Assembly (NCBI GenBank): GCA_958009055.1
Contig: OY253650.1
Span: forward strand, 992,001 to 1,056,000
Reading direction: 5' to 3'
DNA length: 64,000 nt
Source: Choricystis sp. odSpoLacu1
Taxonomy: Eukaryota; Chlorophyta; Trebouxiophyceae
The notes beneath the pieces are model-generated. The model saw only the letters and a program-made list of their open reading frames with translations, searched no databases and was not told the DNA's origin. This document shows, piece by piece, positions 1-10,376 of this stretch. A program made the translations under genes and the position numbers. The number at the start of each line of letters is the position of its first letter. Position 1 is the stretch's first letter.

Positions 1-1674
1 CGCTAGTCGTGCCCACCAGCACGGGGCGCCCCGTCTCCACCATGCGCTCGACTTCGGTGACGACGGCGCCCCACTTGCCGCCGTCGGTGCGGAAGACGAC
101 GTCCGTCGCGTCGACGCGGGCGGGGGGCTTGTTGGTGGGCACGGGCGACACTTCCAGGCCATAGATGTTAGAGAATTCAGCGGCCTCAGTGGCGGCCGTG
201 CCCGTCATGCCGGCCAGCTTGGGGAAGGCGCGGAAAAAGTTTTGATAAGAAATAGAGGCCAGCGTCACCGACTCGTCCTGCACGCTCACGCCCTCCTTTG
301 CCTCGATCGCTTGGTGCAGCCCCTCCCCCCACCGCCGCCCCGGCATCGTGCGTCCCGTGAACTCGTCCACGATGACGACTTCGCCTCCGCGCACGATGTA
401 GTGGACGTCGCGGGAGTGGAGTTCTTTGGCTTTCAAAGCGTTGACGACAAAGGACGCCCACTGCGCGCGCGGGTCGTAGAGGTCGGCCACCCCCAGCACG
501 TCTTCCGCAGCTTCGTACCCATCCTCCGTCAACAGAACCGACCTCTGCTTCTCGTCCACCGTGTAGTGGACGTCGCGCGCCATGGCGGTGGCCAGCTTGG
601 CGGCGCGTGCGTACTTGTCGGAGGGAGCATCGGCAGGACCGGAGATGATCAACGGTGTCCGTGCTTCATCGATCAGGATGGAGTCCACCTCATCGATGAC
701 GCAGTAGTTGAAGTCGCGCAGGACGAGGTCGTCGGCCGAGGAGGCCAGGTTGTCGCGCAGGAAGTCGAAGCCGAGCTCGGAGTTGGTCACGTACGTCACG
801 TCCGACGCGTACGCCGCCCGCCGCGCCGCCTCCGGCAGCCCCTGCTGCACCAGGCCCACGGTCAGGCCCAGGAAGCGGTGGACTTGGCCCACCCACTCGG
901 AGTCGCGGCGGGCGAGGTAGTCGTTGACGGTGACGACGTGGACGCCGGCGCCGGTCAAGGCGTTCAAATACGCGGGGAGCACAGCGACCAACGTTTTGCC
1001 CTCCCCCGTCCTCATCTCCGCGATGCGGCCTTCATGCAGGACGGCGCCCCCCATGATTTGCACGTCAAAGGGGCGCAGGCCGAGGACGCGGCGGGAGGCT
1101 TCGCGCACGACAGCAAAGGCGGACGGGAGAAGTGAGTCGAGGGACTCACCCGCAGCCAGGCGCGCGCGCAGGGCGGGCGTCTGGGCGGCCAGGTCGGCAT
1201 CGGACAGAGACTGCATGGACGGCTCCAGCGCGTTGACGGCGACGACGATGGGCTGGGGTTGATGGGAGGGGGTGGGGTTGGTTTGTGGGTGGGAGGACAG
1301 CGGGGGGTAAGGCAGCAAGCCGACACGGCGCCTGCTCAATTTGGCAACCACGCCCCCACCGCCGCGCCCTGCCGCACTCTCCCTCTCTCTAGCATTCCTT
1401 CTCACACACACTCTCCCCCACTCACCTGGTACTTGGCCCGCGTCTTCTCCGCCAGGTCGGCCCCACCAAACAGCTTGCCCAGTCCGCCAAACACGTGGGC
1501 CACGCTGGAGTCGCCCCGGCGCAGGGAAGTGGCGGCAGCGTCACCGGGGGAGAGCGGCGTCATGCCGGTCAGTCGCGTGCGGCGGGCGGGGGACGGGGCG
1601 GCGGCGCGTGGGGGGGGCAGCAGGGGGGTGCGCGTGGGCGCACAACGCAGCGCGCGCGGGCCGGCGGCGCGCAT
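1..1674 (-). CDS. secA: Preprotein translocase subunit SecA, plastid type (3-prime partial)
   Basis: ATPase motor of the Sec pathway that pushes unfolded proteins across the thylakoid membrane. Two exons are visible: 1426-1674 and 1-1252; the gene runs off the window start, so the helical wing, scaffold and C-terminal parts are missing. The first about 40 residues are rich in Arg, Ala, Pro and Thr and look like a chloroplast transit peptide. The ATPase domain follows, with the Walker A segment MRTGEGKT, the SecA signature [16 protein letters not shown] and the DEAD-type segment [14 protein letters not shown]; the visible part ends in VLVGTTS. The level of identity with land-plant plastid SecA1 that I recall is very high. 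Start chosen at 1674 (MRAAG); an in-frame ATG at 1719 is also possible. The intron 1253-1425 has a GTGAGT donor and a CAG acceptor. Confidence 0.95.
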
Positions 1675-1933
1675 TGTGGGCAGGCAGGCCGATGTGTGGG
1701 AGTGGGGAAAGAGGCGCATGCGTGCCCGAGTGCGCAGGAAGGTGCGAGCGGCGACGAAGCCGGGAGAGAGGGTGTGGCAAAAAAACAGCGCGGCGCCTCG
1801 TCTTCAGAACCCGACGCGGCCGTCGCGGGGGGTGTTGCGTTCGTTTCGCCAGGGTCGTGTTCCCTTACCCCCCTTTTGCCTGGCCTGGATAGTCGTCGAC
1901 GTTGGCACGCTCTCCGCCCCACTCCCTTCCAAA

Positions 1934-2602
1934 ATGCGCGCCGCACCACGCGGCGCCACGCCGCGCCGACCGCATTACCGGTCCACCGACCCACGCCCCC
2001 TCCCCGCCTTCCACGCGCCGCGCCCCCCTGCACGCGCCACCCACTGTGCCTCCACATCGGCGCGCGACGGCGACGCGCTGGCGGTCGACCCCACGCCCGC
2101 GCCAGCCCCCGTGCCGACCACCGCGCTGCCGACGCCAACGCTCGCGCTGACCGCGGCCGCCCTGCTGGCAGTCAGCGCGGCCGTGGGGCGGGCCCAGCGT
2201 GGAGGAGGAAGGGGTGGCGATGCCGGCCTCCCCCTCCCTCCGTCTTCCCCGCCACCGCGCGACTTTGCCGCTGCCGTCGCGGCGACCCGCCGCTCCGTCG
2301 CGCTCTCCCGCGCCCTCCAGGCCGCCTCCTTTGGCGCCCCCACCGCCGCCGCCGTGGAACTGTATGCCGCCCTGGCCGCCCACGCGGCGGGGGGTGGGGG
2401 GTGGGAGGCGGGAACGGAGTTGCCCGCGGGGACGGACGCGGCAGCAGTCGACCGCTTGTACACCCTCGCCCTGCGCAACGCGGACCTGCCCCTCCGCCCG
2501 GGCGCCACCGCGCCGTTGAGGTCGTTGCTGAGGCTGAGTGACGGCCACGCGGACGCGCTGGAGGCGGCGACGCTGGGGAGTGCGGGCGACTTTTCGATTT
2601 GA
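1934..2602 (+). CDS. Small predicted organellar membrane protein, unknown function
   Basis: A 222-residue single-exon protein, divergent from secA with about 260 bases between the starts. The first 50 residues are rich in Arg, Pro, Ala and Thr with almost no acidic residues, which suggests a plastid or mitochondrial presequence. A hydrophobic Ala/Leu segment near residues 62-80 could span a membrane once. The rest is Ala-rich and probably helical, with a possible helical pair around DFAAAVAATRRSVALSRALQ, and it ends in a short acidic stretch before the TGA. I do not recognise the family. GC-rich codon usage matches the neighbours, which supports it being a gene. The antisense and alternative frames here are also open because of base composition, so the call rests on start position and composition only. 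Confidence 0.6.
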   Translation: MRAAPRGATPRRPHYRSTDPRPLPAFHAPRPPARATHCASTSARDGDALAVDPTPAPAPVPTTALPTPTLALTAAALLAVSAAVGRAQRGGGRGGDAGLPLPPSSPPPRDFAAAVAATRRSVALSRALQAASFGAPTAAAVELYAALAAHAAGGGGWEAGTELPAGTDAAAVDRLYTLALRNADLPLRPGATAPLRSLLRLSDGHADALEAATLGSAGDFSI

Positions 2603-2796
2603 GAGGCAAGAGAGAAACGAACAACATTTCTGCTTTTTTCATCCGTGTGAACACACCCTAACCTCACTGTTTTTTGTTGTCTGGTGGTGTGTGTGTGGGA
2701 GTGAGGGAACAAGGGATGCTTTTCTTGACAGAAAGTGGGGGAGGGTGGCAGAAGCAGAAAACGAAAGAAAAAAAAGCGTGTACCCTCCCTCCTTGC

Positions 2797-3611
2797 TCAG
2801 CACCCGCCGCCCAGCTGCTCCACCATGGCGTCGATCTGGTCGCCTGATTCGAGGTCCAGCTGTGTGGGGATGGGTAAGGGGGGTGGTGAGAGGGGTGCAG
2901 ACGGCGCGAGAGACGGTGAAAGACACACACCCCAACACCCACTCACCTCCTCAGGCGTGTTGGTCTCCTGGATGCGCTGCCCATCAAACACGAAGCGCAC
3001 GTTTTGGTAGACGACTGGGGAAAGGAAAGGGCGGGGCGGGGCGTGTGAGCACATGTTTTCACTCGCCCACACGCCTCTCTTCCCCACCACCACCACCACA
3101 CAAAACTCACCGCCCTGGCGCTCGCAGTACGCCTTCATCAGCTTCTTGAGCTGGGTGGAGCGCTTGGTCTTGAACTGGACGACGCCGCCGTCCTGTGTGT
3201 GGTGTGTGTGGGTGGGAGGGAAGCGAAGACAGGCGGGTGAGTGTGTGTTTTGCGGTGGGGGAGGACCGCTCCCGCCTCGGGTGGCAGGGTGAGCATGGGA
3301 CACGCCTCGGGGCGGCATCGTGGTTGACGAGAGGAGGCGAGTGTGCGAGGGAGAGGCGGGCGGCGTGGCCCCGTCCTGCCCGATTCCCGATGCGCCGCGC
3401 TGTGTGCCTCGCGCGCCCCCGCGCCTCGCACAGCCACCCGCCCCCACCACCCTGCCTGCGTGCCCACCGCGCCCCACCCCACGACTCCCGGGCATCGCAC
3501 CTGGCCCGCCACTTTGAGCGTGATGTAGTCGTCCTCGCCTTCGCCACCGCCCGCACCCTCAGGCTTGACCGAGGGCGGGGCGTCCGCGGCGGGGGGGGAG
3601 GCGTCGGCCAT
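2797..3611 (-). CDS. SUMO: Small ubiquitin-like modifier (SUMO)
   Basis: Protein modifier attached to lysines by the E1 SAE1/2 and E2 UBC9 enzymes, mostly in the nucleus. Four exons: 3501-3611, 3111-3192, 2947-3014, 2797-2859, giving a 106-residue precursor. A flexible acidic N-terminal tail of about 28 residues precedes the ubiquitin-like fold, which shows the conserved SUMO segments YITLKVAGQ, FKTKRSTQLKKLMKAYCERQ, FVFDGQRI and DQIDAMVEQLGG. The di-glycine sits in QLGGGC, so only a very short tail (GC) would be removed by a SUMO protease. All introns have GTG or GTGAG donors and CAG acceptors, and frames join exactly. The leader just upstream of the ATG is a long CA repeat (TG on the plus strand, 3618-3654). 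Confidence 0.96.
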
Positions 3612-3617
3612 GGTGAG

Positions 3618-3654
3618 GTGTGTGTGTGTGTGTGTGTGTGCGTGTGTGTGTGTG
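3618..3654. repeat. TG/CA microsatellite in the SUMO 5-prime leader
   Basis: About 37 bases of TG on the plus strand, interrupted once by CG, starting 7 bases upstream of the SUMO start codon. It reads as CA in the SUMO transcript or promoter. Confidence 0.9.
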
Positions 3655-3816
3655 ATGAGGGAGTATGAAAAGGGAGCCTCGCGCGCGCGTCGCGGAGAGA
3701 GCGGGGATTGGAAACAGAGTGAGGGAAAACGAAAAACACGTCGCCCCAGTCTCCGCCGCCGACTCGGGGCGAGCGGAAACCCGCCCTCTCCCGTTTGGCC
3801 ACAAAAACGGCCACAC

Positions 3817-4560
3817 ATGCCGCCCCCGCCCTGCCGCCTCCTGGCCGGCAAGGCAGCCCTGTTGGCCCAGCTTGCCTTAGCCGCCGTCTGTGTGGCCGCC
3901 CTCCTCGCCAAGCGCGCGCGTGAACCCCCCCCGCGCCGCCCTCCCCGCGTCTTTGCCGCCGACGTGTCTAAACAAGCCCTCGCCGCCGCAGCAGCCCACG
4001 GCGTGGGGCTGACCATCGCGGTGGCGGCTGCCTCAGCCACGGCGCACGCGTCGTCCGAGTGTGGGTTTTATTTGTGCGTGTTTGTGCTGGACACAGCACT
4101 GGGATCAGCCCTCAGTGTCGCCCTGCACACCGCCTGCGTGAGAGCTGCTGCTGCTGCCGTCGCAGCAGGGCGAGCAGGCCGCGCCGTCACCTCCATCGCG
4201 CGGTGTGGCGAGTATGGTGACCCCCTGCTGCCGTCGTTGCTGCCCCAACTCGCCGAGTGGACGCTGTGTGTCCTGATTGCACGCGCTGTCTGTGCCTGCA
4301 TCGCTGCCGTGTCCCTGCCTGCTCTGACGGTCGCGGCTGCAGGCGTGGATACCGTCCTGGCCCCTCTCGGACCAAGCGGAGAACTGTTCATCGTCATGCT
4401 GCTTGGCCCCATCACACTGAATGTCATTCAAGCCCTCATCCAGGACGCCGCCCTCAAACACAGGCGAGGAGGGGAGAGGGCGAGAGGGGAGGGTGGGGTG
4501 GTGCTGCCTGGGGCGGAGGAGAGGGGGGGCTTGCTGCCCGCAACGGCTGCGCCGTCGTGA
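3817..4560 (+). CDS. STIMATE/TMEM110-family membrane protein
   Basis: A 247-residue single-exon multi-pass membrane protein. The family marker is GEYGDPL near residues 128-134, followed by hydrophobic helices and the segment LGPSGELFIVMLLGPITLN that matches the last membrane segment of STIMATE (TMEM110) proteins. The N terminus has a hydrophobic helix (residues 8-30), then CGFYLCVFVLDTALGSALS, which corresponds to the FxLDTTLG motif of the family. In animals STIMATE acts at endoplasmic reticulum-plasma membrane junctions and aids STIM1-dependent calcium entry; in algae and fungi the role is not defined and members are often listed as vacuolar or ER membrane proteins. The C-terminal 35 residues are polar and Gly/Arg-rich, lacking the lysine-rich motif known in animals. 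Family placement is firm from the motif order; the cellular role is inference. Confidence 0.85.
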   Translation: MPPPPCRLLAGKAALLAQLALAAVCVAALLAKRAREPPPRRPPRVFAADVSKQALAAAAAHGVGLTIAVAAASATAHASSECGFYLCVFVLDTALGSALSVALHTACVRAAAAAVAAGRAGRAVTSIARCGEYGDPLLPSLLPQLAEWTLCVLIARAVCACIAAVSLPALTVAAAGVDTVLAPLGPSGELFIVMLLGPITLNVIQALIQDAALKHRRGGERARGEGGVVLPGAEERGGLLPATAAPS

Positions 4561-4616
4561 GAAAGGAAGAACGTCTTTTAGGAGAGGGAAGAAAAAATAT
4601 GCGTTGCATCTGGATC

Positions 4617-4689
4617 GGGGGGGGGGGGCGGGGGGGGCTCTCTCTGTTGCAAAACTTGTTTGTTGTTGGGGGGGGGGGGGGGGGGGGGG
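4617..4689. repeat. Poly-G tracts between convergent genes
   Basis: G12 (4617-4628), G8 (4630-4637) and a 22-base G run (4668-4689), in the 526-base gap between the STIMATE-family gene (plus) and the Mei2-like gene (minus). The gap also holds a TG repeat. No gene is visible in it. Confidence 0.9.
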
Positions 4690-4916
4690 AGAGCGTTGTG
4701 TGATGAAGAACCAACTCGGCAAAAAGGAACGATGGGTAAAAAAAGCAAACTGCCAAAAAGGGAGGACACTAGGAAAAAAAGGGACACACACACACACGCA
4801 GCGCGCACAGCAGGAGAGAGCGTGAAACAAAAAATGACAGCCGACAAGGGGGAAAGGGCGTTGGACAGAAACAAAAGCAGGGACACAAAAAAGCCCACCC
4901 TCCTGCCGCGCACGCG

Positions 4917-4935
4917 GGTGTGTGTGCGCGTGTGC

Positions 4936-4969
<34 letters not shown>
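4917..4969. repeat. TG microsatellite downstream of the Mei2-like gene
   Basis: Interrupted TG/CG dinucleotide tract about 120 bases beyond the Mei2-like stop codon; it would be CA-rich in that gene's 3-prime flank. Confidence 0.85.
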
Positions 4970-4970
<1 letters not shown>

Positions 4971-5086
4971 CGCCCGGGTGGGGGGAAAGTGTTGTAGGAT
5001 CTAAAAAGAGGGGGTTGTGTGGGGGGGACCTGCTCTGCAAAAAGAATCGAGAAAGGGGGGAAAAGGCAAACAAACAAAAAACATCC

Positions 5087-7560
5087 TCACGGCGGCGACG
5101 CCCCCAGCCCCACCACCCCCGGCCTCGCCCCCCGCGCCCGCCCGGGGACGGGCGCGGGGAATGGCTCCTGTTCCGTGGCCACGCCATCCACCGTCTTGAA
5201 CAGGATGGGGCGGCACCGCTTGTCTTCGTGCAGCAGGGACGAGTGTTGAAAGTGGGCGACAAGGGATGCTTTGCCCTGGATCCGCGCGTACGTGATCGCG
5301 CACACCTTCTCACTGTTGAACTGATCCCACCGCTTGCCATGGAACCGGCGGACGAGGGGCTCGATGAGGGCGGGGCGCGTCACATTGATGAAGGCGTACC
5401 CCACGTTGCACTTGTTCTTGAAGTCGATCGGCAGGTAGAAAAAGTCGTACCCACCCGCCAGGGCGCCATCGACAGCAGCCAGCAGCATCTTTTGGGTGTA
5501 CTTGTTGGGAATGTTGCGCACCATGAGGGTGGTGCGCGGGTCGCCGCCCGCCAGGACGCGGGGGAGGTTGAGCGTGAACGCGGCGCGGTCGTTGCCACCG
5601 GTGCGCCGGTCGACGCCATCCGGGGTCGCGCCACCGCCGCGGGACAGGCGGCCGCCGCCGCCTGGGGTGGGCGGCGCGGGGGCGCGGGAGGCCTGCAGCG
5701 GCGGCGGCGGCGGCGCGCGGCCACCGCCCACCAGCGCGCCAGCGCTCGCCGACCGCGGCGGGGGCGCACCCACACCGCCGCGGGGCAGGCCGGCCGCCGC
5801 CTGGGCACGCGCCAGCAGCAGGGCGGCGGCCGCGGGGGACACGCCGGGGGGTGGGGGCATCGGGCCTCCCCCGGCGCTGCGGGCGCCGCCCAGCAGCGCG
5901 GCAGCTGCAGCACGAGACGCGGCCGCCGCGCCCGCCGCGTACGCAGCGGCAGTCGCGGGGTCGCCCCCCAGGGCGGCCACGGCAGCAGCCGCGTCGGCGG
6001 CGGCGTAGGCGTCCAGGGAGGGGGGCGGGTAGAGGGAAGGTTGTGGAGGCGGCCAGTGCCACGAGGGGGCGCCGCCGGATGCACGCGCCAGGTCCACCAG
6101 CGACCCCGTTGAGTAGCTGGACGGCGGCCGGTGGTGGTGAGCGTGGGCGTGGACGTGGTGGGGGTGGGCGGCGGCCGCGCCCAGGCCAGCCGCAGCGGCC
6201 GCGGCAGCAGCAGCAGCAAACGGATCACCCGCTGCGTCGCCCGACGCCAGCGACGACGCGGACGCGGACCGGGGCACGTTGCTGTTGGCACCGCCCACGA
6301 CAGCCAGCAGGGCGTCCGACGAGGAAGCCGCCGAGTCGCCGTCAAAGGAGGAGGGCGCGGGCGCGGCGCGGCGCGGCGGCGCGCCTCCGTCCCCGCCCCA
6401 CGACCCGGGGGCCCACTCTGCCGACCCGGCGGCCGACAGGGAGCCGCCATACAGGGAGGCGGCAGACGCGGCGGGGCGCAGCCTGGCGGTTTCGTCGATG
6501 GGGGGCGTGGAGGCGGCCGCCGCGCCCGCGGCCGCGCGGCGCGCCGCGGCGGCACACCGCGCATCGAAAAATTCGACGACCCGCACCCCAGGCGCCCCGG
6601 GGGCGGCCGCCACGCCGCGCACGTCACCGTACGCAGCAGCCCGGGCAGCCGTGGCGGCGGCGGGTTCGGAGGGAGCCGCCGCAAACGGGGCGGTCGCGCC
6701 GTCGTCGCAGTGGCGCGCGCCGGGCGCAAACTCCACGCTCAACACGCCGCCACCACCCGGCGACGGCGCCCCGCCCAACCCCGCCACCGCGGCCGCGGCC
6801 GCCCGCACATCGTGGTAGACGACGATGGCGGGGCCGCCGGCGGGGAGGCCGCCGGTGTAGAGGGTGCGCAGGTCGCCGAACGAGGCGAGGAGGGGCTGCA
6901 CGTCGGCGTCGGTGGTGGTGGGGGGGAGGCCGCCCACGGCCAGCGTGCGCGAGGCGCGGGCCGGCAGTTGGTGGTGGCAGGGGCCCGCCACGCCGGCGCC
7001 CCCGCCCAGCACGGCTTGGGCGGCTTCGCGGACGCGGTCCGAGGCCAGCGCGTCGCGCAGGGCGGCGGCCAGAGACGCGTCTGCGTCGCCGCCCGCGTCA
7101 GTGGCGGCGGCGTCCTGGCGGCCGCCGTCGCCACCACCCGCCGCCTCCAGCGCCAGGGAGTGCAGTTCAGCGGCCAGGGAGCCAGGCGCGGAGGGCGCGT
7201 AGTCAAACGTGTCGTGGAGGGAGGGCAGGTCGGAGGAGGAGCCGCCGAGGGGGGCAAGGGAGGACGACGACGACGAGGGGGCGGGGGGGCGGCCGCCGTC
7301 AAAGACGTAGGAGGAGGAGGTGGTGTCGGACTGGGGTGGGAGGAGGGAAGGGTGTGTGTGTGAGGGATGCGGAAAAACGCGTTCATTTCAAACAGGCAGC
7401 ACCGCCCCCGCGCGCCGTGTGCGCCGCTCGTGAGGCCGCGCTCGCCCCCGCGGTTTTGTCTCTTTTTTCGCGCCCTCACCACCTCCCTCTCTGTCGTTCT
7501 CACCTTTTCCCGCCACCCCAGCCCCGCGTCGCCGGCCGCGCCCGACCAGGGGTCGGACAT
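5087..7560 (-). CDS. Mei2-like RNA-binding protein
   Basis: RNA-binding protein of the Mei2/AML/Terminal-EAR family, which in fungi and plants acts in meiosis and development. Two exons, 7504-7560 and 5087-7330, give 766 residues. An N-terminal RRM begins near residue 145 (SRTLAVGGLPPTTTDADV) and a weaker second RRM-like stretch follows. A long Ala/Pro/Gly-rich linker leads to the diagnostic C-terminal RRM3 at about residues 615-720, with TTLMVRNIPNKYTQKMLL, YDFFYLPIDFKN, CNVGYAFIN and WDQFNSEKVCAITYARIQGK. This last domain is the only strongly conserved part in Mei2 proteins and makes the call secure. The intron 7331-7503 joins in phase 0. The protein is long and low-complexity between domains, with no frameshift seen across the 2.2 kb exon. 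Confidence 0.92.
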
Positions 7561-8006
7561 CGGGGGCGTGGGGTGAGAAGGAGGGGGAGTGAGCGGGCGG
7601 ATGCGCGCGAGTGGTGGCAGAAGCTCGCGCCGAAAAGGGGGAGCGAGCCGCGCGTCCGCGCCCTGGGTGAGAGGGAGGCGGGCGTGGGGTGGAGGAGGGG
7701 TGGGCAGGGTGGGAAGGGAGTCCCGCGCGCGGGCGCCGAGGCAGGGAGGCGCGTCGCGAGAGGGAGGGAAAGAGAGTGAGGCGCGAGCAGCGGTCGTCGC
7801 CTTTGATGTCTCTCGTCCCCGGCACACGCCTCCCCGCGTCCCCCAGACCCGCCGCCCACACTGTGTGTGTGTGTGTGTGTGTGCACAAGTTTGTTACACA
7901 TAAAATGCTCTCCCTCTCTCTCTCCCTGGTTTTTGAATGATGATACAAAGACACCCTCCTCTCTCTCTCTCCTCACCCCCCCCCCCCCCACACCCCCCTG
8001 TCTCCC
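7561..8006. other. Intergenic region: Mei2-like 5-prime side and methionine gamma-lyase 3-prime side
   Basis: Both neighbours are on the minus strand. The stretch holds a TG tract (7862-7883), a CT-rich run, a C run near 7978-7990 and a TTACA (TGTAA on the minus strand) at 7894-7898. No gene recognised. Confidence 0.7.
7894..7898 (-). terminator. TGTAA polyadenylation signal for methionine gamma-lyase
   Basis: TGTAA on the minus strand about 110 bases past the stop codon. TGTAA is the usual poly(A) signal of chlorophyte algae; the assignment here rests on position only. Confidence 0.55.
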
Positions 8007-9030
8007 TCACACACCCTTCGCGGCCTCGGCTTTCACATAAAGCACCTTGGCGCCGCCCACGACCTTGAGCTTGGCCCCCATGCGCGCCGCCAGGTCGATC
8101 GCCGACGTGTCCGAGGGGGTCGCCGCCGCGCCATCCCACAGCGCGTCGCCACTGGCCGGGGGGGCGCCCCCATCCTCCTCCGCCCCCCCCTCCTCCGGGT
8201 CCCCGAACGAGTCCCACGACGCCACCCGCGTCATGCCGTCCGGGGCGGCGGGGTCGGGCTGCACCCTGGCCGCGCGCCACCCGGGCGCCGCGCCGGCCGC
8301 ACGCGCGGCCTCCGCCGCCGTGTGCGCGCGCCAGGCCGCGATGAGGGCGGCACGCCGCTGCTCCAGCGTGCCCGTGATGCCCACACTGACGCGCAGCAAG
8401 CCGTCCGTGATGCCGGCGGCGGCCCTGTCCTCGGGGGAGAGTTCGGACGAGGTCGACGCGCCGCTGATGCACATGAGCGTGTCGTGGAACCCCAGCGACA
8501 CCGCCATCAGGCCAAAGCCCGCCGCATTCTGCAGCCGCTCCATGAGGCGGGAGGCGGAGTCGCTGGACCCGGCGTCCACTGTGAAGACGGCGCCATGGCC
8601 GTAGCCCGGGTTGGCCACTTTTGTGTACGTGTCGGCGTGCGGGTGCGCGGCCAGCCCAGGGTACGCCACAGCCGCTCCCTCCGCTTCCAACGCCTGCGCG
8701 TACGCCAGCGCACGCCGGCTGGCCTCAGTGACGCGCAGGGAGAGGTGGGGGATGCGCAGGATGAGCTCAGACGCGGCTTTGGGGTCCAGCACGGGGCCCA
8801 GGAGGAACAACGGCCCCGCGTGCGCGTCCATGAGGGACGACACAAAGGAGGTGGAGCCGCAGATGGCGCCGGCCACGATGTCGGAGGCGCCGGAGATGCC
8901 TTTGGTGAGGGAGTGGACCTGGTGTGTGGGGTGGGGTGGTGGGAGGGTGGGAGGGGTTGGTTTTGTGTGTGTGTGTGTGTGTCCACAACACACACACACG
9001 CACACACACACGCACACACACACACACACA

Positions 9031-9066
<36 letters not shown>

Positions 9067-9141
9067 ACACACACACACAACACACACACACACACACACA
9101 CAACACACACAACACACACACGCACACACACACACACACAC

Positions 9142-9228
<87 letters not shown>

Positions 9229-10376
9229 CTCTCAAACTCACCACAATGTCGGCCCCCCACTTGGCGGGCGTGACCGCGACGGGGGCAAACGTGTTGTCGA
9301 CAACAAGGGGCACCCCCGCCTCGTGCGCCGCGGCCGCGAGGGCAGGCAAATCCGCAACAGCCAGTACCGGGTTGGACAGAGTCTCCACGTACAGGCACTT
9401 GGCGCGCGAGGTGGAGGTGAGAGCGGCGCGCACGGCGGTGAGATCGGAAGTATCGACAAACGTGGTGTGGACGCCCGCTTTTTTGGGGAGGAAATCATGC
9501 AGCAGCGCATACGTGCCTCCATAGATGGTGGCAGACGACACCACGCTGTCCCCCGTGTCGCACAGGCGCATGATGACGGCCGCGATGGCGGAGAGGCCGG
9601 AGGCCGTGGCGTAGCCGGCCTGGGTGCCCTCGAGGGCGGCGAGCAGGCGGCCCAGGGTGCGGGTGGTGGGGTTGAAGGAGCGGCCGTAGGCGTAGCAGGC
9701 GCTGTGGGGAGGGTGGCGTGGTGGATGGTGATGAGCTGTGGGGCAGGAGCCAGGACGGAAGCCGCGAAAAGAACGCGCGCGTCGGCGGGGCGCGCGCCCT
9801 GCTCTCCGCCCCACCCGCCCCGCCTCCTGCTCTTTCACCCACCTGTTCTCGGGCGTCACCTTCCCCTCGAACATGGCGGGCAGCGTGTCGGCTTTGAGGA
9901 CTGTGGGGTGGGGAGAGGGGGGAGGGGAAGTCGATGAGCGCTCGCATCAGAACAGCAGCGGTGCGCGCGCGGGGCGCGCGCGCTCTGACACTGCGGTTGG
10001 CGCAACGCCGTCACGCCACAGACTCTCGTCAATCGTGTCGAAGCGGTGGGCGAGGTTTGGGGGCGAGGGTGGGTGGCCAAAGCGGCAGCACCAACGGCAA
10101 TGCCCCTCCCGTCTCCGTCAGCGAAAAACGCGACACCCAGTCAGCACACGTGGAAACCCTTTCACCGCACCTGTGAACGTGGTGGAGGATTCAATCGACG
10201 GGTTGACGCCGCCAAACTGGGGGGGAGGGTGGAAGGAAAGAGGGTGGTCGGTGGCGGGTCCGACGCCGGTTTTCGCACCAAAACTCTCCCACACACAACC
10301 CACACACCTCGCCAAACTCGCGGCGCGCCACCGCGAGGGAGGCTTCCGGGTTGAAGGAGGAGGATTGGGCGTTCAT
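8007..10376 (-). CDS. MGL: Methionine gamma-lyase (PLP-dependent, Cys/Met metabolism family)
   Basis: Cleaves methionine to methanethiol, 2-oxobutyrate and ammonia, probably in the cytosol. Five exons: 10308-10376, 10171-10216, 9843-9900, 9242-9701, 8007-8918; 514 residues. The fold-type I PLP family is clear: GGVNPSIESSTTFT, the substrate loop CYAYGRSFNPTTRTL, LEGTQAGYATASGLSAI, VVDNTFAP and the Schiff-base lysine in HSLTKGISGASDIVAGA (Lys217). C-terminal GSSTSSE-like and GLLRVSVGITGTLEQ motifs match plant methionine gamma-lyase better than cystathionine gamma-synthase, and there is no plastid transit peptide. An unusual tail of roughly 120 residues rich in Ala, Asp and Glu follows the normal family end. 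Intron 4 (8919-9241) is almost entirely CA/TG repeat. Alternative: another cystathionine gamma-lyase-like enzyme. Confidence 0.93.
8964..9225. repeat. Long TG-then-CA dinucleotide repeat in intron 4 of MGL
   Basis: (TG)n at 8964-8982 is followed by an interrupted CA tract at 8984-9225 (with AA and CG interruptions every 10-40 bases). It fills most of a 323-base intron. In the minus-strand pre-mRNA it reads as a long UG tract ending in a short AC tract, so the two can pair as a hairpin just before the acceptor. Confidence 0.95.

Noticed and set aside
8964..9225. Possible telomere or satellite array
   Set aside because: Simple CA/TG repeat inside a well-defined intron, not a telomere-type unit.
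8322..9937. Long plus-strand open frames through the methionine gamma-lyase gene, with a Thr-His repeat
   Set aside because: They are antisense to a well-supported gene, and the Thr-His part is the translation of the intronic CA repeat.
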